The notes: a model not told the origin generated them from the sequence alone. A stretch of 64,000 bases of DNA from Clostridiaceae bacterium BL-3 (GCA_902809985.1 CADDXC010000001.1:2480001-2544000); one strand, 5' to 3'; numbered from the stretch's first letter, positions 34,301 to 42,261 are shown. Program-made: numbers and translations.

Positions 34301-35720
34301 CTTCAAGATATTCAATTTTAGCTTCCAGCCTGCTCCTATCTTCAATCAATTTTTTACCCATATCCTGAACCTTTGAAATTCTGTTTTCAATTTGTCTAAT
34401 CTTATCTTCAGCATTTTTGAGATGATTCTCAGCTAAAGATCTTTCATTCTCCAGTTTTTTCTCCTGTTTTACATAATATCCTCTAAGGCAGCAGGAATTA
34501 TCCTGAATTTTTTCAACAGTATCTACTGCTTTTCTGTCCCTATTGAATTCCTCAAGCTGGCTCTGTAAAAACTTTATTTTGTCATTTTGAATTTTGATAC
34601 TGCTTTTATATTTTAAAAATCGGAGCCTCTCATAGACCTTCTGCTTTCTATTTCTAATATTCAGCATTCCATTATAACTGTCGGAAACTCTTTCAAAATT
34701 TCTCCTGTTTTCCTCCATCTTCACTTTCAGAAGTTGAAGCTTGTAGGAACTCTCCTTCTGTTTCCAGCTGTTTTCTTCCCTCTCCAGTTCTTCCAGCGCA
34801 GCACAGTTTTTATCTATTCTATTTTTATTTTCAGTCTGCTCTTCTCTGGCAAAATTATATACAGCCTTTACATTTTTCTTCATTTTACCAAATTTTAAAT
34901 TTACATTATGGTAGTCCCTGTAAACTTCTACATATCTGTCTATTTCGGCTTCAATGGATCTGCTTTCCTCTACCCTGGCTTTCAGCTGCTTATATTTTTT
35001 AAAATGCTGTATCTGCTTTTCAAAAGTCTCGGCAAAATCCCTTGTTCCATCACCGGCTATAGCTTCTTCAACAGTTGGTATCAAAAGGTTGTCCACCAGC
35101 TGTCCCGTACTTCTGCAGTTATTGAAAAATTCCTCTACTCCTCCTTCTGCACTATTTATCAGTGCAATTTTCCTCCATTCCCAGGGAACTATTTTAAAAT
35201 TTTTCTCTATATATTCCTGATATTCTTTTATGGTTGAAAATTCATGGGCATTTATCTTATTCCGGCTCATATTCAAATAGTATTCACCCATTTCCTCTTT
35301 TTCGGCAGGTCTCTTGTTTCCACTGCCGCTCTGTATCACAAAGGGCAGTTTTTCTATGGAATTTTCATCATTTTCTTCATATTCATAGACATATTTCAGA
35401 GAGCTCACCAATCCCCTGTTCATAAACAGAGTTACAGCTGTAAGTCCATATCTCCTGGGCTTTTCACTCAGTATCCACTCAATTGCTACATGTGCAGAAG
35501 TGTTTTCAAGCACCAGAGTATCTCTTATCTTCCTGTTTGCAACTTCCACATGGGGCAGCACAGCCTGAATGGCTGTCTGCACAAACACGGTTTTCCCTCC
35601 CCCGTTTGGAATCAGAAGGGCTCCATTGTGTCCATCAAACTGAAATATGTCGTCATTAAACCTTTTGGCACCATTTTCATAGATAACATTTGTAAATCTT
35701 ATTCTGGAAATAGACGGCAT
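31332..35720 (-). CDS. jetC: Wadjet JetC, SMC-like ATPase (MksB-like)
   Basis: 1462 residues. N-terminal ATPase half with Walker A PNGGGKT (38-44), two long coiled-coil stretches (about 240-560 and 760-1150), and a C-terminal half with signature NQWSGGEKWSKNMTLFLGIL and Walker B-like RAVIMDNPFGKASSEHVLDP. This is the SMC-type motor of a plasmid-sensing condensin. In Wadjet systems JetABC extrudes circular DNA until JetD cleaves it, protecting against plasmid transformation. Translation couples to jetB (TAATG junction). Size and divergence fit the type III branch. Confidence 0.9.
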   Translation of the reverse strand: MPSISRIRFTNVIYENGAKRFNDDIFQFDGHNGALLIPNGGGKTVFVQTAIQAVLPHVEVANRKIRDTLVLENTSAHVAIEWILSEKPRRYGLTAVTLFMNRGLVSSLKYVYEYEENDENSIEKLPFVIQSGSGNKRPAEKEEMGEYYLNMSRNKINAHEFSTIKEYQEYIEKNFKIVPWEWRKIALINSAEGGVEEFFNNCRSTGQLVDNLLIPTVEEAIAGDGTRDFAETFEKQIQHFKKYKQLKARVEESRSIEAEIDRYVEVYRDYHNVNLKFGKMKKNVKAVYNFAREEQTENKNRIDKNCAALEELEREENSWKQKESSYKLQLLKVKMEENRRNFERVSDSYNGMLNIRNRKQKVYERLRFLKYKSSIKIQNDKIKFLQSQLEEFNRDRKAVDTVEKIQDNSCCLRGYYVKQEKKLENERSLAENHLKNAEDKIRQIENRISKVQDMGKKLIEDRSRLEAKIEYLEEDMKSIEREILSNPEQESVEEEAVKWQLRIDVLENNIFECNKEIKSIEREKEDLRTNIKMKREELEELKREESSIGDYLEAHGKKQDALLKRLKEFKGNWFSFDSLYSKQETILQQLENKAVSLYEEKENLIIEERTAHRWADDYSDSEYYTADPVIEKWVRAWRNGFNYIESGTQYFQRAFDGGENVYPYWTISIITSSSETDKLKKKIADNCSKLSHPVIVMDENEARLKIEDRYTITEENIFFPPSWKKNIFRENFENWKMGIASKADESTKIRIEKEKEVEICRRLLMDVREFYEVYPYEQYMDMQRDQKSVKYNISVTAGNISSDEKRIEDIDDKIKELNNNMKDSSGEQNVLGNKIIKSRKYLNDREKKKKCEMDAAEIKEDILENNRKFSKLNGEKSISSKLQRDLEDNFKSLCIALKNLKGQKLYTEVLEFDPKYTSTSVEVLEDERMALKDILARKQKGRDLLEQKMKSAVELKNSLESEFEVFKNELEFPIDEKEEFIYHSGEDINELSVEIKDMRLPLKNLKKKYDGAELVLQNSKNKYEIREKDFKGEYEDIISFSIPLERVPEVLSRERKNINRRKDYLTAEQESLEKQKVDIENVLQEIKVINAKYPSSAEETGEVTISEDVKERFPYKRMEVLKEMEKKLNEIAGNLDKKADRVKVQKENFIDFCQNDILDVKLKEMSVTGIEYNRNFEAILEWQNKMSERIMRIVKITEDDMRNHDREIQQFINQLHSYLKTISDEFRRLPKSTRIKIDGKWKEVFLFTVPEWDEKEGRERLAEYIDWMLNQLQGDQFKDENGREDVEKARKSIEKWLQSKQLLQYVMKQNTIKVKCRKVTNDGKMSSLPFSWETSNQWSGGEKWSKNMTLFLGILNYLAEKRIRMASDCKRHRAVIMDNPFGKASSEHVLDPVFFIAEQLGFQIIALTAHSEGKFIRTYFPIVYSCKLREASDGINQIMTKELEMKKAFFRDNDPQSLTRLT

Positions 35721-36457
35721 TATTTTTCTTCCTTTCTATTATCAATATTGTACATAAAATCAAGTATACCCCTGTTGTAGTCATATTCCATATAATACTT
35801 CTGAATTATGGTCCTGGCCTTTTCCGTAAGAGCCAGTTCCTCATTCCCAATGTCTTCTATAAGATCCTGGGATTCCAGAAAATGCTTTACTATATTCAAA
35901 AAGCCCTTTCTGCTTGCAGTCCTGGCATCCTGAACTTTTGCAGTTTCCCTTATTTCATCTATATCCGTCCACTTTTTTACAACAGAGGACCAGTTATAAT
36001 CGTATTTACTGTCAAGCTCTTTCAGCTTTTTATCCCCCTGTTCCTTCAGCGACGAAATCCTCTCATTCAAACTGGAAAGCCAGTCATTTAGAGATATGAA
36101 ATCCCTGGTGGGTTCTATTGTCTGATAGCTGTCATAAAATTCTCCAAACAGAACTATTATTGATACGTACATCATGTATAAATCCACATTTACTGCCTTT
36201 GCAGGAAGATAGGTTTTTTTGATATAATCATTTGAAACGTGGAACACTGAATCTTTTAAAACAGGTATAAGATATATGTAATCCCCGGATAAAAATATGC
36301 TGCAGTCCACCTGCTTTGCGAACTGATCCACCAGCGATCTTATACTGTCATCGGACATGTAGAGATGAAGCTGTTCTTTTTCTCCATATCCCTGCACAGC
36401 CAGCACTGAATATATGCCAAATGCCTGCATCACCTGTTCATTACTGTAAAAAGCCAT
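35720..36457 (-). CDS. jetB: Wadjet JetB (MksE-like, DUF6063-like)
   Basis: 245 residues. Two winged-helix-like parts: FYSNEQVMQAFGIYSVLAVQ near the start and a C-terminal FLNIVKHFLESQDLIEDIGN with ELALTEKARTIIQKYY, separated by a helical region. This is the layout of KITE proteins (MksE/JetB) that bridge the kleisin. It sits between jetA (4-nt gap) and jetC (1-nt overlap). GGAGTGAAAAC precedes the ATG. Confidence 0.85.
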   Translation of the reverse strand: MAFYSNEQVMQAFGIYSVLAVQGYGEKEQLHLYMSDDSIRSLVDQFAKQVDCSIFLSGDYIYLIPVLKDSVFHVSNDYIKKTYLPAKAVNVDLYMMYVSIIVLFGEFYDSYQTIEPTRDFISLNDWLSSLNERISSLKEQGDKKLKELDSKYDYNWSSVVKKWTDIDEIRETAKVQDARTASRKGFLNIVKHFLESQDLIEDIGNEELALTEKARTIIQKYYMEYDYNRGILDFMYNIDNRKEEK

Positions 36458-36461
36458 GTTT

Positions 36462-37970
36462 TCACTCCAATCTCAAATTCATATCTTTTATGGTAAATCT
36501 TTCTGTAACCTCTAATACTCCTTCTATTTCCTTTACACAAATACAGTCTGACTTCTGTGCAAATAAATCAAAAGATTTTCCAAACAGACTCTTTTCACTG
36601 CTTTCATAATTTTTCAAATTCACAGGAGATTTTTGATGAAGCAGGATCCAGTAGTCGTAAAAGCAGCGTCTGTCAAGTATATTTTCATATCCACTTCTTT
36701 TCATATATTCTGCCACTTCCCTTAGGTCTATATCCTTCCCATCTCCCAAAGCATCAAGTAATATAGAAGTTATCTCCTTGAAATTATTTCCCTGGATTTC
36801 AATATCCTCCTCTGTCTCTTCCCTATCGGATACAGACAAAAAATCCTGGGATTTTTTAAGCCTGCTCCTGTTTTCTATCCTCTGTCTGGAAAAAACTGCG
36901 AGAGGTGACCATTCTTTATGCATTTCCAAAAACATGAAGGGCTCTATGAGCATTCTTGAAGCATGCAGGGGCAGTGGCGATGAAAACAATCTGCCGGCTA
37001 TCTCCTGATCAAAATTGAAAGAATCTATTCCCGAATAATACAGTGCCTCCTGGGCTGCCTCAAGTGCCCTGGTCTTTAAAACTATACTTTCCTTCAAAAG
37101 CAGTCTATGTTCATAATTCACCTGTCCCAATTCCCTGTCCACTTTAATTATGAGTTCATAGGCTTTTTTGTCTTTTTCATGGACTATCTCATTTCCCATT
37201 TTCTCCCCGGTGTCTTTCACAAAAGACTGCAGTTCGCTGAATTCCTCATCTTCCCGCTGCAGTCTTATATTGATGTCTTCAATTGTATTTTTATATCTTT
37301 CATAGATCTGATTTGAAATTATATTTCTGCTGACCTCATGCTTGATTCTCATTATTCTGTCACGAAGATTTCTCACATCGAGGCTCATTTCGTCAATCTG
37401 CCTGAGTGCTCCTACAAATTCTCCCTTTTCCAGCTGCTTTCTTAAAACCAGCTGATTTATGGAGAGCTGAAATTCATTGAAATACTCCTTTGTAGCAAAT
37501 ACAAGTTCCAGTCCCTGCTCATCAAGAGTATAGTACTGGGTGTTTTTTTCAAAATCCGCCCTCTCAGCCTTTATTATGGAATACTGAACGGTTTCCTCCC
37601 TTCCCGTTTCCCAATTGTAAAATTTTCTGGAATTTCTCTTTCCATTGGGCGGTCTGAAAATTTCTATTATATCTCTGGCAATCTTCTCAAAATCCTCACA
37701 GCCAAGATCCAGCCTTCCCAGGTTAACCCTCTGAAAAAATTCGGCCAATTCCCTTATTCCAGTTTTTCTATTTCTCATGAGCATATTTTCAAAAAAGAAC
37801 AATAGAGCCAGAAACCCCAAATTAAAGTAGTCAATGGGTTTATTGCTCCTGTCCCTTGAATTTTTATTAGACAGCTTGTAGAGGGGATCAAACAGTGCAA
37901 GCCTTTGAATTCTCTCTCTATAGTTTTCCGTAATGCTTTTTATATCTATGTCCAACAATCTTCCCTCCAT
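36462..37970 (-). CDS. jetA: Wadjet JetA (MksF-like kleisin, DUF5716-like)
   Basis: 502 residues. The N-terminal helical domain carries the LALFDPLYKLSN and DYFNLGFLALLFFFENMLMR segments; then a wing-like EFQLSINQLVLRKQLEKGEF, a long helical middle (200-310) and a C-terminal winged helix with CVKEIEGVLEVTERFTIKD. Size and order fit the Wadjet kleisin JetA. The ATG overlaps the end of jetD by 25 nt; in-frame TTG codons at 37958 and 37955 after GGAGGG are alternative starts. Confidence 0.85.
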   Translation of the reverse strand: MEGRLLDIDIKSITENYRERIQRLALFDPLYKLSNKNSRDRSNKPIDYFNLGFLALLFFFENMLMRNRKTGIRELAEFFQRVNLGRLDLGCEDFEKIARDIIEIFRPPNGKRNSRKFYNWETGREETVQYSIIKAERADFEKNTQYYTLDEQGLELVFATKEYFNEFQLSINQLVLRKQLEKGEFVGALRQIDEMSLDVRNLRDRIMRIKHEVSRNIISNQIYERYKNTIEDINIRLQREDEEFSELQSFVKDTGEKMGNEIVHEKDKKAYELIIKVDRELGQVNYEHRLLLKESIVLKTRALEAAQEALYYSGIDSFNFDQEIAGRLFSSPLPLHASRMLIEPFMFLEMHKEWSPLAVFSRQRIENRSRLKKSQDFLSVSDREETEEDIEIQGNNFKEITSILLDALGDGKDIDLREVAEYMKRSGYENILDRRCFYDYWILLHQKSPVNLKNYESSEKSLFGKSFDLFAQKSDCICVKEIEGVLEVTERFTIKDMNLRLE

Positions 37971-38965
37971 ATATTTTCAAGTTCCTCTTTTTTCAAAGCC
38001 TCCTGGGGCAAATACTTTCCTGAATGCAGTATATCCAAAATTCTTCGGCTTTCATCTCCGCTGAAAAATTTCAAGAAGTTGTCAACAGCACTGTGATTTT
38101 CAACCTGATTTTCCTTTCCCCTGCTGCAGGGCTTTTTGATGAGTTCACTGTAAAATTTCACTGCAATAGAGGCTTTTCTCCTTCCATTCAAGGAATTCCA
38201 TATGGATATGCCTTCATTATCCAGGTCTCCAAAATAATACAGTTTGTGTTTTCCAGTTACACCAAGCTGTCTTTCCAAAAGTCCTATATTGGAAACTATT
38301 TTCCATCCGGAACCAAATATGAGAGCAGTAAAATCAGTATCACAGAGCACGTCCACAAGTGCCATGAAAGTGGCTTTATTTTCCACAATCAAATAGCAGT
38401 ATTCATCTTGGGGTCGTGAAAGTTTCTTTGGATTCACTGCCATCATAAGAGGATCACAATTGTTCATTATCTTCAATTTATTCCAAAGTCCAATCTTGTC
38501 AAGAAGTCTTCTGCCGGATTTTTCATCAATCCACTTTTCATCCCCTACAAGATAAAAAGATCTTTCCTGTGAAGTTGCATATTCCTTTGGCAGCCCGTTT
38601 TTGCATATATATTCACTAATTTTATCGATATAGGGTTTATCCCTTTTCAATTCTTCAAAACTGCCGGCAAAATATTTTTGCAGGTCGATTTCACTGCTTA
38701 TGCTCAAACTGTAATTCTGCAGAAAATCAATGTAGTCTTTTTTCAATTCATATTTATTGATGCCGAATTTATAAGGAAGTGGAATATCTTTTCCGTTATT
38801 CACCTCCGGCTTTCTTTCCACAAGCACATTATCTTTCACCAGCTCCATTATACAGCCGGCAAATTCATCATATTTCATATTTCCCGGCACCAAGCTCTCC
38901 AATTCTCCCAGAGTTATAGTTGCTCTCTTATAGGATTTGAGATAGGAAATTATATCATCTTTCAT
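37946..38965 (-). CDS. jetD: Wadjet JetD, Toprim-like nuclease (DUF3322/DUF2220)
   Basis: 339 residues. The N-terminal half has helical DUF3322-like arms; the C-terminal half has a Toprim core with acidic residues E195 (LIVENKATF) and D247/D249/E251 (YFGDLDNEGISIW), the metal site of topoisomerase-VI-A-like nucleases. In Wadjet this subunit cuts the DNA loop once the SMC complex stalls. It is the first gene of the operon here (D-A-B-C). AAGGTG ribosome site; a 10-bp palindrome lies just upstream. Confidence 0.9.
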   Translation of the reverse strand: MKDDIISYLKSYKRATITLGELESLVPGNMKYDEFAGCIMELVKDNVLVERKPEVNNGKDIPLPYKFGINKYELKKDYIDFLQNYSLSISSEIDLQKYFAGSFEELKRDKPYIDKISEYICKNGLPKEYATSQERSFYLVGDEKWIDEKSGRRLLDKIGLWNKLKIMNNCDPLMMAVNPKKLSRPQDEYCYLIVENKATFMALVDVLCDTDFTALIFGSGWKIVSNIGLLERQLGVTGKHKLYYFGDLDNEGISIWNSLNGRRKASIAVKFYSELIKKPCSRGKENQVENHSAVDNFLKFFSGDESRRILDILHSGKYLPQEALKKEELENIWREDCWT

Positions 38966-38981
38966 CTTATCACCTTATATA

Positions 38982-39004
38982 TTTTTAGATAATTTATCTA
39001 AAAA
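38982..39004 (-). promoter_or_regulatory. palindrome in the jet operon leader
   Basis: TTTTTAGATA-ATT-TATCTAAAAA, arms of 10 bp, 17 bp before jetD. It is a possible operator for an unlinked repressor, or an mRNA leader hairpin; no regulator gene is fused to the operon. Confidence 0.55.
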
Positions 39005-39036
39005 TCAAGTTTAATTTTCAAAAAATATGTTATAAT

Positions 39037-39130
39037 ATATTTAAAAGAAGCCATTGCGGTTTTAAATGTTTATACTTTTTTAGTTTAGTTTATTAAAATG
39101 CACTTGTGCCAGAGTGCATTTTAATTTTTT
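39037..39130 (+). ncRNA. candidate small RNA antisense to the 3' end of the 39121 peptide gene
   Basis: An extended -10 (TGTTATAAT, ending 39036) on the plus strand is followed about 90 bp later by a strong terminator: AAAATGCACT (39095-39104) / AGTGCATTTT (39113-39122) with a T-run at 39125-39130. No open frame lies between. The terminator also serves the minus-strand peptide gene. A small RNA here would overlap that transcript tail, as in type I toxin-antitoxin loci; transcription is not shown. Confidence 0.35.
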
Positions 39131-39306
39131 GAGTATCTATCTTTATTATCATCAACGGTAATTGAGATTTCATTGCCACTGACATTGGAGTTATTCTTAT
39201 ATTTAAGAACAGCTCTTTCTTTTAAGTATGCGAGTATAGAAAAAATACCCACTATGCCAACTACAGTAACACATACCATAGCTGTAATAACAATATATCC
39301 ACTCAT
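39121..39306 (-). CDS. small single-span membrane peptide
   Basis: 61 residues: the N-terminal membrane helix YIVITAMVCVTVVGIVGIFS and a charged tail ending NEISITVDDNKDRYSKN. The strong AGGAGGTGGCGGC ribosome site supports translation. Architecture (short helix plus polar tail, flanking terminator, possible antisense RNA) resembles type I toxins, and the peptide at 39581 is organised the same way. No function can be assigned. Confidence 0.6.
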   Translation of the reverse strand: MSGYIVITAMVCVTVVGIVGIFSILAYLKERAVLKYKNNSNVSGNEISITVDDNKDRYSKN

Positions 39307-39580
39307 GCCGCCACCTCCTCTGCTGTCAATTACCGCAACAGCTCCTTTTGTGAAAGATAAAATCCGGGAGGCGGCTGTCTAAAAAATATTTATGCTCTCT
39401 TAAATATTATAAATCACTGTATGAATTTTTGCCATGTCTTTCTTGCTTTTAGTTTTCAGCAATTAAAGTATATGATATAATCTAAAATGTAATAAGAAAA
39501 ATTTATATGGCTGCCTCTTCTTTATTCATGGGTGGATTATGGTTAATAATGTCTGCGTATGAAGAAGAGGTGATGTATTT

Positions 39581-39766
39581 ATGGCAGAAGGATATTTAAT
39601 ATTGTTCTTCAGTTTATTTTCAATCACTGCTGTTTGTATAGTGGCGTTGTCTGATAAAAAGTCAGATATTAAAATCGAAAATAAAATAACTTTGAGACCT
39701 GATGAAATATCATCTGATACCAAAGTAAACATAAACAAAGTTCTTTGCTTCAGGTGGGGTTTTTGA
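39581..39766 (+). CDS. small single-span membrane peptide (repeat family)
   Basis: 61 residues: MAEGYLILFFSLFSITAVCI helix, then a polar tail SDIKIENKITLRPDEISSDT-KVNINK. AAGAGGTGA lies seven bases before the ATG. The last ten codons run into the terminator stem, so the natural end may be KVNIK as in the 31-kb copy. Positions 39627-39732 are duplicated at 31119-31224. Divergent from the similar peptide at 39121. Type I toxin-like by shape only. Confidence 0.6.
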   Translation: MAEGYLILFFSLFSITAVCIVALSDKKSDIKIENKITLRPDEISSDTKVNINKVLCFRWGF

Positions 39767-39778
39767 CACCACCTGAAG
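39748..39778 (+). terminator. terminator of the 39581 peptide gene
   Basis: A perfect 10-bp stem CTTCAGGTGG / CCACCTGAAG with an 11-nt T-rich loop. TTCAGRTGGRGTTT is shared with the 37-bp repeats at 13.8 and 31.2 kb, where only this left arm survives. Confidence 0.75.
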
Positions 39779-39802
39779 TTTAGAAATCGTTATCCAGGGG
39801 CA

Positions 39803-39851
39803 TAGCTGCCCTTATCTGTCACTTGTAGAAGTGGCAGTATTAGGGCAGCTA
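39803..39851. repeat. nested hairpin of unknown role
   Basis: Outer arms TAGCTGCCCT / AGGGCAGCTA (10 bp) enclose an inner CTG-CACTT / AAGTG-CAG stem with a GTAG loop. It lies between the peptide terminator and the terminator of the PIN operon in a 378-bp gene-free stretch (39767-40144). It is not followed by T on either strand. Possible structured RNA or element end. Confidence 0.6.
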
Positions 39852-39879
39852 GCTATCGGATAAATAATTCTGAAAAAAT

Positions 39880-39910
39880 AATAGATAGCCTTTCCCAAGA
39901 TCTATCTATT
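39880..39910 (-). terminator. terminator of the XRE/ImmA/PIN operon
   Basis: AATAGATAG / CTATCTATT (9 bp) with a 13-nt loop; on the minus strand ATTTTTTC follows. It lies 235 bp beyond the PIN-like gene. Confidence 0.7.
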
Positions 39911-40144
39911 ATGTGTAACATATAAATTTTACTAAGCAGACTAAATTCATAATCCACCCTTCTTATTACTGATATTATACCATAGAATATAAAAATTATA
40001 CAGATAAATTTGTGAGTCCTTTACACTTGTGGTCATTCTACTTAATTTATCTGATAAAGTATGTCCTATATATTCATTCGATACTGAAACCACCAACGAC
40101 ACCTTTATTGAAATAGCAATTAAATACATAAATATAATTATCTA

Positions 40145-41017
40145 TCAAAATATAATATTAAAAGTACTGTCCTTTAAGTTTTCTATAAAAGCTTCATTGC
40201 TTAAAATTTCATCATGTTCTTCAACTGAAGTATCAAGTGCATTTTTTGTATATTTAACCCTCTTCTCATCTCTAAATCTTATAATAGAACAAATATCCTG
40301 TCCATAATTTATATAGTTATTTAAATAACTTTCTTTAATTATGAAATCATTAGATTTAAACGTTACAGAACTTTCTTTTAATTCTATAAACATACTATCT
40401 TTTGATAATTTTAACTTCGCAAACTCAATAAAATCATACGTATCCCTATCATTGGACAATATAGTTACAGTATGATTTGCCTTAAAATAGATATATGACA
40501 TAGTCAAGGCCAAAACACTTATGGAAATCTCACCTGCATTTTTCTTTTTCATTCTTCCATTCCCAAGCATTTTACCTTCAAATCCATTATGATATAATAA
40601 GTTCAGCCAAACTTGATAATCTTCTAATTCTTCCAGGGGTTGGCCTTTTTCAATATATCTTTTTATAAAACTTTTTAACTCACCAATTTTATACGAGGAA
40701 TAGAGGAAAAATTTATACAGCCATACTGTTTTATAATTTATTAACTTTTCATAGTCTCTCTCATCTACCACAAAAATTTTTATGCCTTTGTTGAAAATTT
40801 TCTCTATATAACCTACTCTTCCTTTTGAGTCTCTTACTTCTTCATAAACCCAATTAGGTATTAGTAGCAGATCATAATTTGTCAATATTTTTTCTATACA
40901 AATATATTCACTTACATTTATTAAAAAACTAATTGTATTATTATCAAGGATCCCAATTTTTTTAGGAGTACTGGAACTTAATATTTCAATGAATTTCTTT
41001 ACCTGAATTATTTCCAT
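40145..41017 (-). CDS. PIN-domain-like protein (putative RNase), third gene of the XRE/ImmA module
   Basis: 290 residues. Acidic residues fall in PIN order: D25 (KIGILDNNTISFLI), E59/E60 (IPNWVYEEVRD), E163 (NAGEISISVLAL) and D190 (VTILSNDRDTYDF), with beta strands before each, as in VapC-type Mg-dependent RNases. It is about twice VapC length, with a helical insertion (95-150) and a 70-residue C-terminal extension. ATG 41017 has GGGAG upstream and overlaps the metallopeptidase gene by 32 nt. The acidic set and strand order are seen; nuclease activity is inferred. It would be the effector of the module. Confidence 0.65.
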   Translation of the reverse strand: MEIIQVKKFIEILSSSTPKKIGILDNNTISFLINVSEYICIEKILTNYDLLLIPNWVYEEVRDSKGRVGYIEKIFNKGIKIFVVDERDYEKLINYKTVWLYKFFLYSSYKIGELKSFIKRYIEKGQPLEELEDYQVWLNLLYHNGFEGKMLGNGRMKKKNAGEISISVLALTMSYIYFKANHTVTILSNDRDTYDFIEFAKLKLSKDSMFIELKESSVTFKSNDFIIKESYLNNYINYGQDICSIIRFRDEKRVKYTKNALDTSVEEHDEILSNEAFIENLKDSTFNIIF

Positions 41018-41804
41018 TATTTAGCTCTCCCTTCATTAGATCCTTGAGTTTATTTAAAAATTTCAAATTGTCCTTGTGATAATCAACATCCGGTTCTTTT
41101 TTCGACAATATCTCTATTTTTTTATCCAATCCTCCAAAACTTATTATATTAGATGGCTTAACCAAATCAGTATCCAATTCCAAGTTTTCAAACAACTCAA
41201 CTAAATTTTCTGGCTTCTTATCGAAATTTTCAATTATAAGTCTTTTCAATCCAATGTCATTGAACACATCTGCGGCATCCTCATATAACTGGATTAATAC
41301 AGCCTTATAGGGTGCTTTAAATACATCCATGCACCTGGCAATTTTATTTATAAACTCATCATTTTCCAGTGAATAGTAATATCCATAGACATCTCCCAAT
41401 AACATTCTGGCAGCAAAGTAATCTGCTTTTCTCTCATTCAGTTCCATTTTTTCCGCTTTTATATTGTGCTGTCCCTCAGCTATGGAATTATCATAAAGTA
41501 AATGAAATATTTCATGCCATGCAATAAAAAATTGATAAACTCTAGGCTGTGCTGAATTAATGACAGGTATTTTAAAATTATTTCTAATAAATATGGCTCC
41601 CCCCCAATATTCATCATCTATTGGCAGCTGTATTAAATTATAATTTTTCTTTAGAACTTCAAAAGCTAGCCTATCACAACCAGTTATTCCAATTTTGTTA
41701 TAATTAATAAAGAAATCACTTTTAAAGCTTTCAATTTCATTCCTTATTTTTTTATTTGCTTCTATAACTTCATTTAAATTCTGAGATGTTATATATTGAG
41801 ACAT
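40986..41804 (-). CDS. ImmA/IrrE family zinc metallopeptidase
   Basis: 272 residues from ATG 41804 (AGGTAGG upstream; the earlier frame start lies inside the XRE gene). Gluzincin motif HEIFH at 97-101 in QFFIAWHEIFHLLYDNS, followed by KMELNERKADYFAARMLLG, whose Glu supplies the third ligand. This is the COG2856 family, in which ImmA cleaves the ImmR repressor and IrrE/DdrO acts likewise after DNA damage. Here the overlapping upstream gene encodes an XRE protein, the expected substrate. The C-terminal 100 residues are unassigned. Confidence 0.88.
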   Translation of the reverse strand: MSQYITSQNLNEVIEANKKIRNEIESFKSDFFINYNKIGITGCDRLAFEVLKKNYNLIQLPIDDEYWGGAIFIRNNFKIPVINSAQPRVYQFFIAWHEIFHLLYDNSIAEGQHNIKAEKMELNERKADYFAARMLLGDVYGYYYSLENDEFINKIARCMDVFKAPYKAVLIQLYEDAADVFNDIGLKRLIIENFDKKPENLVELFENLELDTDLVKPSNIISFGGLDKKIEILSKKEPDVDYHKDNLKFLNKLKDLMKGELNNGNNSGKEIH

Positions 41805-41814
41805 ATTTATCAAC

Positions 41815-42222
41815 CTACCTATCCTCATTATAGACTTCATAAAGATCTATTATATCATCTAAAAATCCCAACATTCTCTTAGCATTGTCACTTAATTTAT
41901 ATTCCTCCGGTGCATTATCAGATGCTACAATTCTACATTTATTTTCTGACTCCAGACGTTTATACTCCATCAATTCTTCAAGCTTTATATTAAAGGTTGC
42001 AATAATCTTATCCACATGTTTTTTAAGTGTTGTATTATTGTCTATTTCACCCTTAACCAATTTATCAATAGTCGGTCTGGAAATACCAGTTAATTTTGAA
42101 AAAGATGACTTAGTGTACCCATTATCTCTAATAAATTGAAGAATATTAGAGCCTATTTTATATCTATTATTGTATATATAAGATTTTAATTGCATTTCAC
42201 CATATTTTTTTGCTATATCCAT
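41815..42222 (-). CDS. XRE family regulator paired with ImmA/IrrE peptidase
   Basis: 135 residues. The helix-turn-helix is FIRDNGYTKSSFSKLTGISR then PTIDKLVKGEIDNNTTLKKH (about 30-75), followed by a helical C-terminal tail with KMLGFLDDIIDLYEV-like sequence that could hold the protease site. First gene of three overlapping genes. AGGAGGTAATAGT ribosome site. Its promoter region includes the 21-bp-arm palindrome at 42262-42306, a likely operator. Probably represses the module until cleaved by its partner. Confidence 0.85.
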   Translation of the reverse strand: MDIAKKYGEMQLKSYIYNNRYKIGSNILQFIRDNGYTKSSFSKLTGISRPTIDKLVKGEIDNNTTLKKHVDKIIATFNIKLEELMEYKRLESENKCRIVASDNAPEEYKLSDNAKRMLGFLDDIIDLYEVYNEDR

Positions 42223-42261
42223 ACTATTACCTCCTACTTATATTATAGACCAATATTGTAA

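Noticed and set aside
32772-35780. Plus-strand open frames of up to 178 codons opposite jetC
   Set aside because: They lie wholly opposite a well-supported coding gene, lack ribosome sites and have repetitive hydrophobic composition typical of antisense shadow frames.
40145-41017. PIN-like protein considered as an ordinary VapC toxin
   Set aside because: It is about twice VapC size, lacks a VapB-type partner, and is coupled to a metallopeptidase instead.
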